From positions 248,001 to 312,000 of the forward strand of contig NZ_JOOE01000003.1 of assembly GCF_000712135.1 (NCBI RefSeq): 64,000 bases of DNA, read 5' to 3'. Below are positions 16,301-24,846 of this stretch, one piece after another; the stretch's first letter is position 1, and each line of letters starts with the position of its first letter. This stretch comes from Sphingomonas sp. UNC305MFCol5.2 (GTDB lineage Bacteria > Pseudomonadota > Alphaproteobacteria > Sphingomonadales > Sphingomonadaceae). The notes beneath the pieces were generated by a model, which was given only the letters and a program-made list of their open reading frames with translations, did not search any database and was not told the origin of the DNA. Made by a program: the position numbers and the translations under genes.

Positions 16301-17410
16301 TTATCTGGTCGCGCTCCATCCCAGCGCGCGCATCATGATCTCGAAAAGCCGCGTGTTGGGCAGGAAGCCCCGAACCTTTTCCGATCCGGGTCCGGACGCG
16401 GCAGCGACGACCTCCTCGCCGGTATGGGTATCCTCCACGGCGATCGGGGATTCCTTGTCTTCGGCCGCACCGGTGAACTGACTGGCAAAGGGCGTCGCGC
16501 GGACGCCGCCGCGCATCTTGAGCCCGAAGCTGTGGTCGGCGACGAACAGGATCAGCGTGTCTTCGCCGGCGATGGCGCTGACGCGACGGACGAGGTCGTC
16601 CATCTCGACGGCGTGCCTGAGCCCCTTTTGGGGATCGTCGGTGTGCATGTCCCATTCGACCATCAGGAAATAGCCTTTGCCGTTTCGGCTGAGGCTCGCG
16701 ATCGCGCCCTCGACGGCCGGTATCGCCGCGAAATCCTCATCCCGCAGGACCGCGGCGCGCCTGGTGTCGCGCGTCACGGCAGCCGGATCGCCGCCGAAGC
16801 GATAGCCGGCCCCCGCGAAGGCGATCGCCGGGGTCGTGCCGAGCTTGGCGAAAGAGGCATTCGCATCCGCGAGGCCCTTTCCGATGAGGATGTCGACTCC
16901 GTTTCCGAACCGGGGCGCGAGCAATTGCCGGAAGATCTCGTCCTTGCTGGAACGTGCCGCGACATGCGCGTAGCAAGCGGCGGGCGTCGCGTCCCAGATC
17001 GCCATATTGGTGACGACCCCCGTCGAGAGACCGCGTTCTTCGGCATATTCGAGCAAAGTCTTCACCCGCGTGACCGCCGATCCGTCGGCCGAGGGTATGA
17101 CCGATACCATCCCGTTATTGGTCTTGTGGCCAGTGACGATCGCAGTCATCCCCGCGGCCGAGTCCGTCACCCATCGGTTGAGCGAGGAGGTGTCGGACAG
17201 CGCGATGTTCGGCATCGATTGGATGAACAGCGATTGCGGGCGGTCGTGCGCGAGGATCCCTGCCGCACTCAGGGTCGGCAGGCCGCCCGCGTCACCCAGC
17301 AGGATGATCACGTTGCGGGCGGGCCGTGCATTTGCGGGCAGGGTGCCGGCGACCGCCAGCCAGCCGAGCGCGAGAACAATCGAGACTTTCGGAACGCCGG
17401 GAAAACGCAT
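16301..17410 (-). CDS. alkaline phosphatase family protein, secreted
   Basis: A 369-residue phosphatase of the alkaline-phosphatase superfamily with a signal peptide (ending at ANARP). The catalytic serine is in TDSAAGMTA (Ser84). Metal ligands are expected in NVIILLGDAGG (Asp40), EWDMHTDDPQ, FVADHSFG and DTHTGEEV. The first motif has GDAGG where most members have GDGMG. The start is ATG 17410; a longer in-frame reading to 18025 overlaps cueR and is not real. It ends 34 bases from the PI-PLC gene, convergent to it, and would release phosphate from the products of that enzyme. Confidence 0.85.
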   Translation of the reverse strand: MRFPGVPKVSIVLALGWLAVAGTLPANARPARNVIILLGDAGGLPTLSAAGILAHDRPQSLFIQSMPNIALSDTSSLNRWVTDSAAGMTAIVTGHKTNNGMVSVIPSADGSAVTRVKTLLEYAEERGLSTGVVTNMAIWDATPAACYAHVAARSSKDEIFRQLLAPRFGNGVDILIGKGLADANASFAKLGTTPAIAFAGAGYRFGGDPAAVTRDTRRAAVLRDEDFAAIPAVEGAIASLSRNGKGYFLMVEWDMHTDDPQKGLRHAVEMDDLVRRVSAIAGEDTLILFVADHSFGLKMRGGVRATPFASQFTGAAEDKESPIAVEDTHTGEEVVAAASGPGSEKVRGFLPNTRLFEIMMRALGWSATR

Positions 17411-17493
17411 GTGAGGTGCCTCGTCTGTTCGTGTCGCCTCGCCAGCTATGGGGGCAGCTTTGCGGATTTGTGACGGCATGGTTCGCGGCGAAG

Positions 17494-17883
17494 TCACTCG
17501 CCTTCGAGTTCGTCGAGGATCGGGCATTCCGGCCGTGCATCGCCATGGCAGCGGCGCGCGAGATCGAGCAGGGTCGCGCGCATTGCCTCGAGCGCCCGGG
17601 CCTTCTCGCCAAGCTCCGCCGCACGCGCCTCGGCCAGCTCCTTGACCTCGCTGCTCGAACGGTTCCGGTCCGACCAGAGGCCGAGCAGCGTCTCGATCTC
17701 GGCGATGGGAAAGCCGAGGTCGCGTGCGTTGGCAATGAACCGGAGCCGATGAACGTCGGCCTCCGAATAATCGCGATAGCCGCTGTCGCGCCTGGGCGGG
17801 ACCGGGATCAGCCCGATCTTCTCGTAATGGCGGATCATCCGTTGCGAAACGCCGCTCGCCTTCGAGGCGTGGCCGATATTCAT
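17494..17883 (-). CDS. cueR: CueR/HmrR-type copper-responsive MerR regulator
   Basis: A 129-residue MerR-family activator. The winged-helix start [20 protein letters not shown] is followed by the dimer helix, and the metal-binding loop carries the paired cysteines C-x7-C ([10 protein letters not shown]), the CueR signature for Cu(I)/Ag(I)/Au(I). It is co-transcribed with the Cu ATPase: the ATG overlaps the ATPase stop (ATGA). The matching promoter with a 19-bp spacer is at 20116-20146, and a near copy sits in front of the multicopper oxidase at 22957, so this protein probably controls both halves of the locus. Confidence 0.9.
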   Translation of the reverse strand: MNIGHASKASGVSQRMIRHYEKIGLIPVPPRRDSGYRDYSEADVHRLRFIANARDLGFPIAEIETLLGLWSDRNRSSSEVKELAEARAAELGEKARALEAMRATLLDLARRCHGDARPECPILDELEGE

Positions 17884-20093
17884 AGCTGGGTCCGATTGAG
17901 CCGCAGCGCGTTGCCGACCACGCTGGCCGACGACAGCGCCATCGCCGCCGCGGCGATGATCGGCGATAGGAGGATGCCGAAGAAGGGGTAGAGTATCCCC
18001 GCCGCGACCGGCACGCCCGCCGCATTGTAGACGAAGGCGAAGAACAGGTTCTGGCGGATATTGGACATGGTGGCCTGGCTCAGCCGCCGCGCGCGGACGA
18101 TCCCGCCAAGGTCGCCCTTGAGGAGCGTCACGCCGGCGCTCTCGATGGCCACGTCGGTGCCCGAGCCCATCGCGATGCCCACGTCCGCCGCGGCGAGCGC
18201 GGGCGCGTCGTTCACACCGTCTCCCGCCATCGCAACGACTTGGCCCTCGCGCTTCAACCGCTCGACGACCGCGCTCTTTTGATCGGGAAGCACCTCGGCC
18301 TCGACTGCATCGATGCCGAGCTTGCGCGCCACGGCCTCGGCCGTGGTCCGATTGTCACCGGTCAGCATCACCACCTTGATGCCGGCGGCGCGGAGCCCCG
18401 CAAGCGCCTCGGGCGTGGTCGCCTTGATCGGATCGGCGATGGCGAGCACGCCCGCGACACGGCAGTCGACGCCGACGAAGATCGCGGTCGCCCCGTCGCG
18501 GCGCAGCTCGTCCGCCGCCTGCTCCATCGCGGTCAGGTCGATGCCGCCCTCACGCATGATGCGGGCGTTGCCGAGCGTCACATGGCGGCCTTCGACGGTG
18601 CCGATCGCGCCCTTGCCGGTCGGCGCGTCGAAATCCGACACCGCCGGAATCGTGACCCCCCGCTCGGTCGCGGCGACGACGACCGCCAGAGCCAGCGGAT
18701 GCTCGGACGCGCGCTCGACCGCCGCTGCGAGGCGCAGCACTTCGGCTTCCTCGAAACCCCGGGCAGTGACGATCCGAGTGACCCTAGGCCTGCCTTCGGT
18801 AAGCGTTCCCGTCTTGTCGACGACCAGCGTCTCGACCCTTTCGAGCCGTTCGAGCGCCTCGGCATTCTTGATCAGAACGCCGAGCCCGGCCCCGCGCCCG
18901 ACCCCCACCATGATCGACATCGGCGTGGCGAGCCCGAGTGCGCAGGGGCAGGCGATGATCAGGACCGCCACAGCCGCGATCAGCCCATGGGCCAAACGTG
19001 GCTCGGGTCCCCAGATTCCCCAGGCGATAAACGCAGCGACGGCAACCGCAAGCACTGCAGGGACGAACCAGCCTGCGACCTGGTCGGCGAGCCGCTGGAT
19101 CGGCGCGCGAGAGCGCTGCGCTTCGGCGACCATCTGAACGATGCGCGCGAGCATCGTGTCGCGGCCGATCCGCTCGGCCCGGATCACGAGTGCGCCGCTC
19201 TGATTGAGCGTGCCGCCGATGACGCTGGCACCGGCCTGCTTGGCGACGGGCATGGATTCGCCGGTCACCATCGATTCATCCACCGCCGAGCGGCCCTCCT
19301 CGATCGTGCCGTCGACGGGCATTTTCTCGCCCGGCCGCACGCGCAGCCGGTCGCCGACGGCGATCAGGTCCAGCGTGACTTCCTCGTCATGCCCGTCGGC
19401 CGCGATCCGGCGTGCGGTTTTGGGTGCGAGGTTGAGCAGCGCCTTGATCGCGCCGGAGGTACGCTCGCGCGCACGCAGCTCCAGAACCTGACCGAGCAGT
19501 ACCAGAACCGTGATCACCGCCGCCGCCTCGAAATAGACCGCGACGATTCCGTCCTCGCGGAAAGCGGCCGGGAAGATGCCGGGCGCAAGCGTCGCGATCA
19601 TGCTGTAGCCCCAGGCCACGCCGGTCCCCATGGCGATCAGCGTGAACATGTTGAGGTTACGGGTCTTCAACGACATCCAGCCGCGCTCGAAGAAGGGCCA
19701 GCCGCCCCACAGCACCACCGGCGTCGCCAGCAACAGCTGAAGCCAGGTCGACGAACGTTCCGGCACGAGATGATGGAGCGTCGGGAAGAGATGGCCGCCC
19801 ATCTCGAGGATGAGGACCGGAATCGCGAGCGCGAGGCTGATCCGGAAGCGACGCGTCATGTCGACGAGCTCGGCGCTCGGTCCAGCGTCGGCGCTCGCGA
19901 TTTCGGGTTCGAGCGCCATGCCGCAAATCGGGCAGGCGCCCGGATGATCCTGACGCACCTCGGGGTGCATCGGACAGGTCCAGATTGTCCCCGGCGGTAC
20001 CGCTTCGGGCTCGGCACCGGCCGCCCTCCGTTTTCCGGCGTGATTGTGGCAGTGGCCATGGTCATGGCTGGCATGTGCGTCGTGGCTGTTCAT
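17880..20093 (-). CDS. copA: copper-exporting P-type ATPase
   Basis: A 737-residue P1B ATPase that pumps Cu(I) out of the cytosol. The N-terminus is His-rich ([15 protein letters not shown]), then a heavy-metal-binding YHS-like segment with WTCPMHPE and CPICGMAL replaces the usual CxxC HMA domain. The core has the membrane CPC motif ([11 protein letters not shown]), DKTGTLTEG phosphorylation site, SEHPLA, TGDNR and [14 protein letters not shown] 20093 gives a proper His-rich start; a further extension to 20135 would cover the promoter. The operator at 20116-20146 fits CueR control. copD and copC lie upstream, cueR downstream, all in one direction. Confidence 0.93.
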   Translation of the reverse strand: MNSHDAHASHDHGHCHNHAGKRRAAGAEPEAVPPGTIWTCPMHPEVRQDHPGACPICGMALEPEIASADAGPSAELVDMTRRFRISLALAIPVLILEMGGHLFPTLHHLVPERSSTWLQLLLATPVVLWGGWPFFERGWMSLKTRNLNMFTLIAMGTGVAWGYSMIATLAPGIFPAAFREDGIVAVYFEAAAVITVLVLLGQVLELRARERTSGAIKALLNLAPKTARRIAADGHDEEVTLDLIAVGDRLRVRPGEKMPVDGTIEEGRSAVDESMVTGESMPVAKQAGASVIGGTLNQSGALVIRAERIGRDTMLARIVQMVAEAQRSRAPIQRLADQVAGWFVPAVLAVAVAAFIAWGIWGPEPRLAHGLIAAVAVLIIACPCALGLATPMSIMVGVGRGAGLGVLIKNAEALERLERVETLVVDKTGTLTEGRPRVTRIVTARGFEEAEVLRLAAAVERASEHPLALAVVVAATERGVTIPAVSDFDAPTGKGAIGTVEGRHVTLGNARIMREGGIDLTAMEQAADELRRDGATAIFVGVDCRVAGVLAIADPIKATTPEALAGLRAAGIKVVMLTGDNRTTAEAVARKLGIDAVEAEVLPDQKSAVVERLKREGQVVAMAGDGVNDAPALAAADVGIAMGSGTDVAIESAGVTLLKGDLGGIVRARRLSQATMSNIRQNLFFAFVYNAAGVPVAAGILYPFFGILLSPIIAAAAMALSSASVVGNALRLNRTQL

Positions 20094-20115
20094 ATCGGTT
20101 CCTCCAACGCCGCTC

Positions 20116-20146
20116 CGGATAAGGTCTGACATCATGTCAGGGTCAA
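20116..20146 (-). promoter_or_regulatory. CueR-type operator/promoter of the Cu ATPase-cueR operon
   Basis: On the minus strand: -35 TTGACC, a 19-base spacer, -10 TATCCG. The overlong 19-bp spacer is the hallmark of MerR-family promoters. The spacer holds the perfect palindrome CTGACATGATGTCAG (20126-20140). The promoter ends 23 bases before the ATPase ATG. A copy with 26 of 31 identical bases is at 22957-22987. Confidence 0.85.
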
Positions 20147-20181
20147 GCGCCGATTTCGGACGGCACCCGCATGTCCTGCCG

Positions 20182-21111
20182 TCACCCCGTCGCGGGTGGC
20201 GCGAGCGTCCCGAGCCATGCGACCAGTGCGAGCACGGCGAGCGCGCATCCGGTCTCCATTGCCAGGCTGCGGCGAAGCGCGTTCAGCGCGGCGACATGGT
20301 CTGCCCGGGCTAGCGCGCGTTCGAACGCCGGCACGAGCCTGAAGCGATTGGTGGCGGCCAGCGCCGCCATCGCCCCGAACAGCAGGAGCTTCGCGATAAG
20401 GAGCTGGCCGTAGAGCGTGGCTGGAAGCCTGATGACATGGGCGGGCCCGACCAATATCCAGCCGTTGATCAGACCCGACGCGACGATCACCGCGACCATG
20501 ATCGTGCCCGTGGTCGAGAAGCCTGCCAGCACACGGTGCGACAGGATCAGATGGTCGCGATCGATCAGCCCGCGCCGCCGGAACACGAGGAGCAGCAACG
20601 CGATCAAGGCGCCCGTCCACGCGCCCGCCGCCAGAAGATGGGCGATGTCCGCGGCCAGATGGAGCCACCCGGTTGCGCCGTCGTCCATCGCGCCGTGGCC
20701 CGCCCAGGCGAGGCTCACGAGTGCGACCGCCCCTGCCAGCGCTGCGCCCGTCAGCGCGGCGACCGGCCGGTTGCGCCCGACGAGCGCGAAAGCGAGCGCG
20801 AGGATCAGTGCCGCGATGCGCACGAGCCACGCGGTGCCGACGCCGGTTCCGGCCAGGATCATTTCGACCGATTCGCGATCGATCGAAGCCAAAGGCACGC
20901 CGGCCATGCCCGCGGCGAGCACAGCGAGACCGAGCACGGAGAAGAGCAGGCCGAGCAGCGCCGCGCCGGCAATCAACGGCCGGAATGCGATTCCGGCGCC
21001 CGACCTCCGCTCTTCACCGCGAAGCGCGTAGAGGCCGAATGCTGCGAGCCCGAACAAGGCTCCCAGATCGAAATAGAGCGCGAACCGGACCGCGATGCCG
21101 ATCGCGTCCAT
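20182..21111 (-). CDS. copD: copper resistance membrane protein CopD
   Basis: A 309-residue inner-membrane protein with about eight predicted helices, the usual architecture of CopD/YcnJ. Conserved points visible are the helix with [23 protein letters not shown] and [11 protein letters not shown], typical of the CopD domain with its His residues, and [13 protein letters not shown] near the end. It follows copC by three bases. CopC and CopD work together: CopC binds copper in the periplasm and CopD moves it across the inner membrane. Its stop lies 35 bases from the ATPase operator. Confidence 0.88.
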   Translation of the reverse strand: MDAIGIAVRFALYFDLGALFGLAAFGLYALRGEERRSGAGIAFRPLIAGAALLGLLFSVLGLAVLAAGMAGVPLASIDRESVEMILAGTGVGTAWLVRIAALILALAFALVGRNRPVAALTGAALAGAVALVSLAWAGHGAMDDGATGWLHLAADIAHLLAAGAWTGALIALLLLVFRRRGLIDRDHLILSHRVLAGFSTTGTIMVAVIVASGLINGWILVGPAHVIRLPATLYGQLLIAKLLLFGAMAALAATNRFRLVPAFERALARADHVAALNALRRSLAMETGCALAVLALVAWLGTLAPPATG

Positions 21112-21114
21112 GGC

Positions 21115-21486
21115 CTATCGGATCTCGAAGCTGTAATTGCCCTGCACCCGATGGGTATCGGCCGAGACCACGTGCCAGTCGACGCGGTAGCTGCCCTTGG
21201 GCAGCGGCTTGGCGAAGGTCACCACCAGCGTCTTGCCATTCTCGGCAAGGCCCGCCTTGCCCGGCAGGCGCGTGGGTCCGTGCATCTTCATGCCGGGCAT
21301 GCCGGTCATCACCACTTCGGCGCCCGAAAATTGCGGTACCAGCCGCTCCGAGAAGACCAGCTGAACCCGGGCGGTCGGCGCTGCCGCGGTATTCGCCGCA
21401 GGCGTCGCCGCGAGCAGCCTGGGATGGGCAGAAGCAGGCAGCGCCGCGATCAGCGCCGCAATCGCGAGAAGAGGGGCAATGCGCAT
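21115..21486 (-). CDS. copC: periplasmic copper-binding protein CopC
   Basis: A 123-residue periplasmic protein with a signal peptide cleaved at ALPASA-H, which exposes His as the first mature residue, as in CopC where that His binds Cu(II). The fold markers are VQLVFSERLVPQFSGAEVVM, a Met/His-containing loop (MTGMPGMKMHGP) and YRVDWHVVSADTHRVQGNYSF, with the C-terminal His residues of the Cu(II) site. ATG 21486 is chosen because it gives a correct signal peptide; an upstream extension has none. It is the first gene of the minus-strand copC-copD pair and is divergent from the CnrYXH-like module. Confidence 0.9.
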   Translation of the reverse strand: MRIAPLLAIAALIAALPASAHPRLLAATPAANTAAAPTARVQLVFSERLVPQFSGAEVVMTGMPGMKMHGPTRLPGKAGLAENGKTLVVTFAKPLPKGSYRVDWHVVSADTHRVQGNYSFEIR

Positions 21487-21660
21487 TTGAATCGACACTC
21501 CGGGGACACCAGCCGCTTGCCGGTTTACCTCTATACGCACGACCGCAGCGCACCCCTCATCGCCGCCGCGGCCCGGTTCCGATCCGCGCCTGCGCCAGAA
21601 TCCGCGAGGGATCGGCGCCGCTTTTGCGTAGAGAGAGTGGATAAGGCGCGGAGCGGCGAT

Positions 21661-21948
21661 ATGAACAAGGCATTGGACGAAGCATTGGGAAGGCTGGCGG
21701 CCGCCCCGCCGCATCCCGGCCTCACGACGATCGAGGACGGAGTATTCGCACGCGTCCGCGAGGAAGCGGCGTTCGCCGGACAAGCATCGCAACGGCTGCG
21801 CGCCGGCGTGGTCGCAGGCCTGGCCGCGCTCGGGCTAGGGATCGCCGCGGGCAGCCCGGTCATCGCCTCGCCCTCGTCGGAAGCGCTGTCGCCCTTCGGG
21901 CCGGCGAGCCCGCTCGCCCCGTCGACGCTGCTGGCAGGCGACCGGTGA
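21661..21948 (+). CDS. CnrY-like membrane anti-sigma factor
   Basis: A 95-residue protein, exactly the length of CnrY of Cupriavidus. An N-terminal cytosolic helix region (MNKALDEALGRLAAAPP and on) is followed by a single membrane segment about residues 46-68 and a short Ser/Pro-rich periplasmic tail. The sequence is weakly conserved, as anti-sigma factors are. The call rests on size, topology and place: it overlaps a CnrX-like sensor (GTGA), which overlaps an ECF sigma gene. It should hold that sigma factor at the membrane until the sensor binds metal. Confidence 0.65.
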   Translation: MNKALDEALGRLAAAPPHPGLTTIEDGVFARVREEAAFAGQASQRLRAGVVAGLAALGLGIAAGSPVIASPSSEALSPFGPASPLAPSTLLAGDR

Positions 21949-22382
21949 GGCCCGGGCGCTGGACGATCGGCATCGCGCTGATCGCCTTCCTCGCAGGTGT
22001 GGCCGGCGTGTTCACTGGCCGTATGCTGATCCCGGCGCGGGCACCGGCGTCCGAGCTGCACGAGGTGCTGCACCATCAGCTGAAGCTCGATGCCGATCAG
22101 GCGGCACGGCTCGAGGCGATCGAGCGGCAATTCGCGATCCGGCGCCACGCGCTCGAACTCGAGCTGCGCGCGGCCAATGCGCGGCTTGCCGACGCCATTC
22201 AGGCCGAGCATGGCAATGGACCGCGCGTCGTCGCCGCGGTCGACGGGTCGCATACGGCGATGGGCGAGCTCCAGAAGGCGACGCTCGCGCACGTCTTCGC
22301 GATGCGGCAGATCCTGCGCCCGGATCAGGCGGAGAGATTCGATCGGGCAGTGGTGAAGGCGCTGACCGCCGACGCGCGGTGA
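21945..22382 (+). CDS. CnrX-like periplasmic metal sensor
   Basis: A 145-residue protein with an N-terminal membrane anchor (residues about 7-28) and a helical hairpin periplasmic domain of the heavy-metal-resistance/CnrX family. The Co/Ni ligands I recall for CnrX (H42, H46, E63, H119, M123) have counterparts shifted by three residues: H39, H43, E60, H116 and M120. All are present, so the sensor is likely functional and may sense Ni or Co as well as, or rather than, copper. The GTG start overlaps the upstream stop. The gene is co-transcribed with the anti-sigma and sigma genes. Confidence 0.75.
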   Translation: MRPGRWTIGIALIAFLAGVAGVFTGRMLIPARAPASELHEVLHHQLKLDADQAARLEAIERQFAIRRHALELELRAANARLADAIQAEHGNGPRVVAAVDGSHTAMGELQKATLAHVFAMRQILRPDQAERFDRAVVKALTADAR

Positions 22383-22960
22383 GCCTCGACCTGTCTCTTC
22401 TCGATGACGGCGAGCTGGCGGCATTGACCCTTGGCGGGCGGCAGGCGGCCTATGCCGAGATCATGCGCCGCCACCGCGACGCGCTCTACCGCCTCATCCT
22501 CGGCAATATCGCCGATCCCGAGGAAGCGCTGGACCTCGTCCAGGAGACGTTCGTCGCCGCGTATCGGGCTTTGAGCAGATACGATCGCGTGCGTCCGATG
22601 CGCGGGTGGCTTTCGACCATCGCGCTCAACAAGTGCCGCGACTGGCGGCGCCGCCGCGCGGTCAGGCGGATGTTCGCATTCGCCCTCCCGCTCGATGCCG
22701 GGAGCGCCGTGCCGGAGGATCACGCACTTCCGGATACCCAGGCGGCGGACCGCGCCGAAATCCGCCGTGTCGCCGCGGCGATCGCCGAGCTTCCCGCCGC
22801 CTTGCGCGAACCGCTGGTGCTGCGCGCGGTCGAGGACATGAGCCAGGCGGAGACTGCGGCCATCCTCGGCATCACCGAAAAGGCAGTCGAAACCCGGGTG
22901 CGCCGCGCCCGCGCCAGGCTTTCCGAACAGCTGAAGCGGAGCGGCTTCGGTCCGTCTTGA
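22379..22960 (+). CDS. ECF sigma factor, CnrH-like
   Basis: A 193-residue extracytoplasmic-function sigma factor, close in length to CnrH (191). Region 2 includes LYRLILGNIADPEEALDLVQ and ETFVAAYRAL; region 4 includes LPAALREPLVLRAVEDMSQ and an HTH at ETAAILGITEKAVETRVRRA. The GTG start overlaps the sensor stop (GTGA), so cnrY-, cnrX- and cnrH-like genes form one translationally coupled unit. Its own 3' end overlaps the -35 of the copper oxidase promoter. Its targets are unknown; no efflux genes of the CnrCBA type are in the window. Confidence 0.85.
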   Translation: MSLDLSLLDDGELAALTLGGRQAAYAEIMRRHRDALYRLILGNIADPEEALDLVQETFVAAYRALSRYDRVRPMRGWLSTIALNKCRDWRRRRAVRRMFAFALPLDAGSAVPEDHALPDTQAADRAEIRRVAAAIAELPAALREPLVLRAVEDMSQAETAAILGITEKAVETRVRRARARLSEQLKRSGFGPS

Positions 22961-22987
22961 CTCTGACACGATGTCAAACCCCATCCG
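22957..22987 (+). promoter_or_regulatory. second CueR-type operator/promoter, before the multicopper oxidase
   Basis: -35 TTGACT, a 19-base spacer with the dyad TGACACGATGTCA (22964-22976), and -10 CATCCG. It shares 26 of 31 bases with the ATPase operator at 20116-20146. The -35 overlaps the stop of the ECF sigma gene. The oxidase ATG is 89 bases downstream. Confidence 0.8.
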
Positions 22988-23076
22988 GGCTGGCGCGAAA
23001 AAGATACGGGGCGTGAGGGCATCGCCGCAGACGCGCGTATCGCAATCATAGGCTCAGGCCCGTCACGGGGACACAC

Positions 23077-24846
23077 ATGAAGAACAGGATCGATCGCCGC
23101 CAGATGCTTCGCGGCGCCGCGCTGGCAGGAGGCGGCCTGGCATTGTCAGGCTGGCTGCCGGCCTGGGCACAGACGGTTTCGCCGGGGATCGTGCGGCCGC
23201 TGCCGACGCTCTCGGGAAGCGACATCACGCTCAGGATCGCACGCCAGAGGCTGGTCGTCGACGGCCGCAGTTCCGGCGCGATCGGTATCAACGATACGGT
23301 GCCGGCGCCGCTTCTGCGGCTGCGGGAGGGGCAGACGGTGCGGCTGAACGTCGTCAACGAGCTCGACGAGGACAGCTCGATCCACTGGCATGGCCTCCTC
23401 GTGCCCGCTCAGTTCGACGGCGTTCCCGGCGTCTCATTCCCCGGCATCAAGCCGCACTCGAATTATCTCTACGAGTTCCCGATCAGGCAGAGCGGCACGT
23501 ATTGGTATCACAGCCATTCGGGGTTTCAGGAGCAGCTCGGCCTTTACGGACCGATCGTGATCGATCCCGCCGACTCCGATCCCGTCCGGTCGGACCGCGA
23601 GCATGTCCTCGTGCTCGCGGACCATAGCGCGCTTTCGCCGGATACGCTCTTCCGGCGGATCAAGGTCGATCCGGGCCATTTCAACTTCCAGCGCCAGACG
23701 CTCGCCGGCCTGCTCGCGGGCCGTGACCAGCCCCTGAAGGAGCGGCTCGACTGGGGCGGCATGCGGATGGACCCGACCGACATTTCCGACGTGACCGGCG
23801 CAGTCTACACCTATGTCGTCAACGGCCACGGCCCACGCGACAACTGGACCGCACTGTTCAGGCCGGGCGAGCGCGTGCGGCTGCGCATCATCAACGCCTC
23901 GGCGATGACCAATTTCAACGTACGGATTCCGGGCCTCAGGTTATCGATCGTCCAAGCCGACGGCCAGAACGTCCGTCCGGTCGAAGTGGAGGAGTTCCAG
24001 ATCGGTGTCGCCGAGACCTATGATGCGATCGTCACACCGGCGGAGGACAAGGCCTATACGATCGTCGCAGAGGCGATCGATCGCTCCGGAATGGCGCGCG
24101 CGACGCTGGCGCCGCGTGCCGGAATGGCGGGCGAGGTGCCGCCGCTTCGCAAACGCCCGCTCGCGACGATGAAGGACATGGGCATGGACCATGGCGCCAT
24201 GCCGGGGATGGACCACGGATCGATGGCGGGCATGGATCACGGCGCCGCGGCCGAACCGTCCGGCCAGCAGCCGGCTACCGACATGGGTGCGATGAAGATG
24301 CGGGACTTCTCCAATGCGTCCCAGGTAAGGAAAGGGCCCGGCGTGCAGACGATCGCGCCGATGCCGATGGATCGCACCGGCGAGCCCGGCCAGGGCCTCG
24401 AGGACGTCGGCCACAAGGTGCTGGTCTACAGGAACCTGATGGCGCTCGATCGCAACCCGGACGTCCGCGCGCCCTCGCGCAGCATCGACATCCACCTGAC
24501 CGGAAACATGGAGCGGTTCATGTGGTCGTTCGACGGCGAGAAGATGTCGGACAAACATGAGCCGATCCCGTTCACCGAAGGCGAGCGGGTTCGCGTGAAC
24601 CTCATCAACGACACGATGATGAGCCACCCGATCCACATCCACGGGCACTTCTTCGAGCTGGTGACCGGGCACGGCGATCATGCCCCCCGCAAGCACACGG
24701 TGATCGTCCAGCCCGGCGGAAAGGTGACGTGGGACTTCACTGCCGACGCGGTCGGCGACTGGGCGTTCCACTGCCACCTGCTCTACCACATGGAGGCGGG
24801 CATGATGCGCATCGTCAGCGTGCGGCCGAAGGGAGACGGGGCATGA
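23077..24846 (+). CDS. copA: copper-resistance multicopper oxidase (CopA/PcoA family)
   Basis: A 589-residue periplasmic oxidase exported by the Tat system: the signal carries DRRQMLRGAALAGGGLALSG. The four copper-binding segments are all present: HWHG, HSHSGF, HPIHIHGHFF and HCHLLYHM. Between cupredoxin domains 2 and 3 lies a Met/His-rich insert with repeats such as MDHGAMPGMDHG, as in plasmid-type CopA/PcoA, which bind extra copper. It converts Cu(I) to less toxic Cu(II). It heads a two-gene operon with copB (ATGA overlap) under the CueR-like promoter at 22957. Confidence 0.93.
   Translation: MKNRIDRRQMLRGAALAGGGLALSGWLPAWAQTVSPGIVRPLPTLSGSDITLRIARQRLVVDGRSSGAIGINDTVPAPLLRLREGQTVRLNVVNELDEDSSIHWHGLLVPAQFDGVPGVSFPGIKPHSNYLYEFPIRQSGTYWYHSHSGFQEQLGLYGPIVIDPADSDPVRSDREHVLVLADHSALSPDTLFRRIKVDPGHFNFQRQTLAGLLAGRDQPLKERLDWGGMRMDPTDISDVTGAVYTYVVNGHGPRDNWTALFRPGERVRLRIINASAMTNFNVRIPGLRLSIVQADGQNVRPVEVEEFQIGVAETYDAIVTPAEDKAYTIVAEAIDRSGMARATLAPRAGMAGEVPPLRKRPLATMKDMGMDHGAMPGMDHGSMAGMDHGAAAEPSGQQPATDMGAMKMRDFSNASQVRKGPGVQTIAPMPMDRTGEPGQGLEDVGHKVLVYRNLMALDRNPDVRAPSRSIDIHLTGNMERFMWSFDGEKMSDKHEPIPFTEGERVRVNLINDTMMSHPIHIHGHFFELVTGHGDHAPRKHTVIVQPGGKVTWDFTADAVGDWAFHCHLLYHMEAGMMRIVSVRPKGDGA

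Noticed and set aside
12400..17493. Pho-box-like words before the TonB receptor (TGTCAT near 12400) and before the alkaline phosphatase (CCGTCAC).
   Set aside because: Only single half-sites fit; the second halves are poor. The phosphate link rests on gene content only.
18240..20129. Long plus-strand frame opposite the copper ATPase, and similar long antisense frames at 26945-29416, 30024-32159, 42965-45094 and 59807-62377.
   Set aside because: High-GC DNA gives long open frames opposite real genes; none shows family motifs or ribosome sites.
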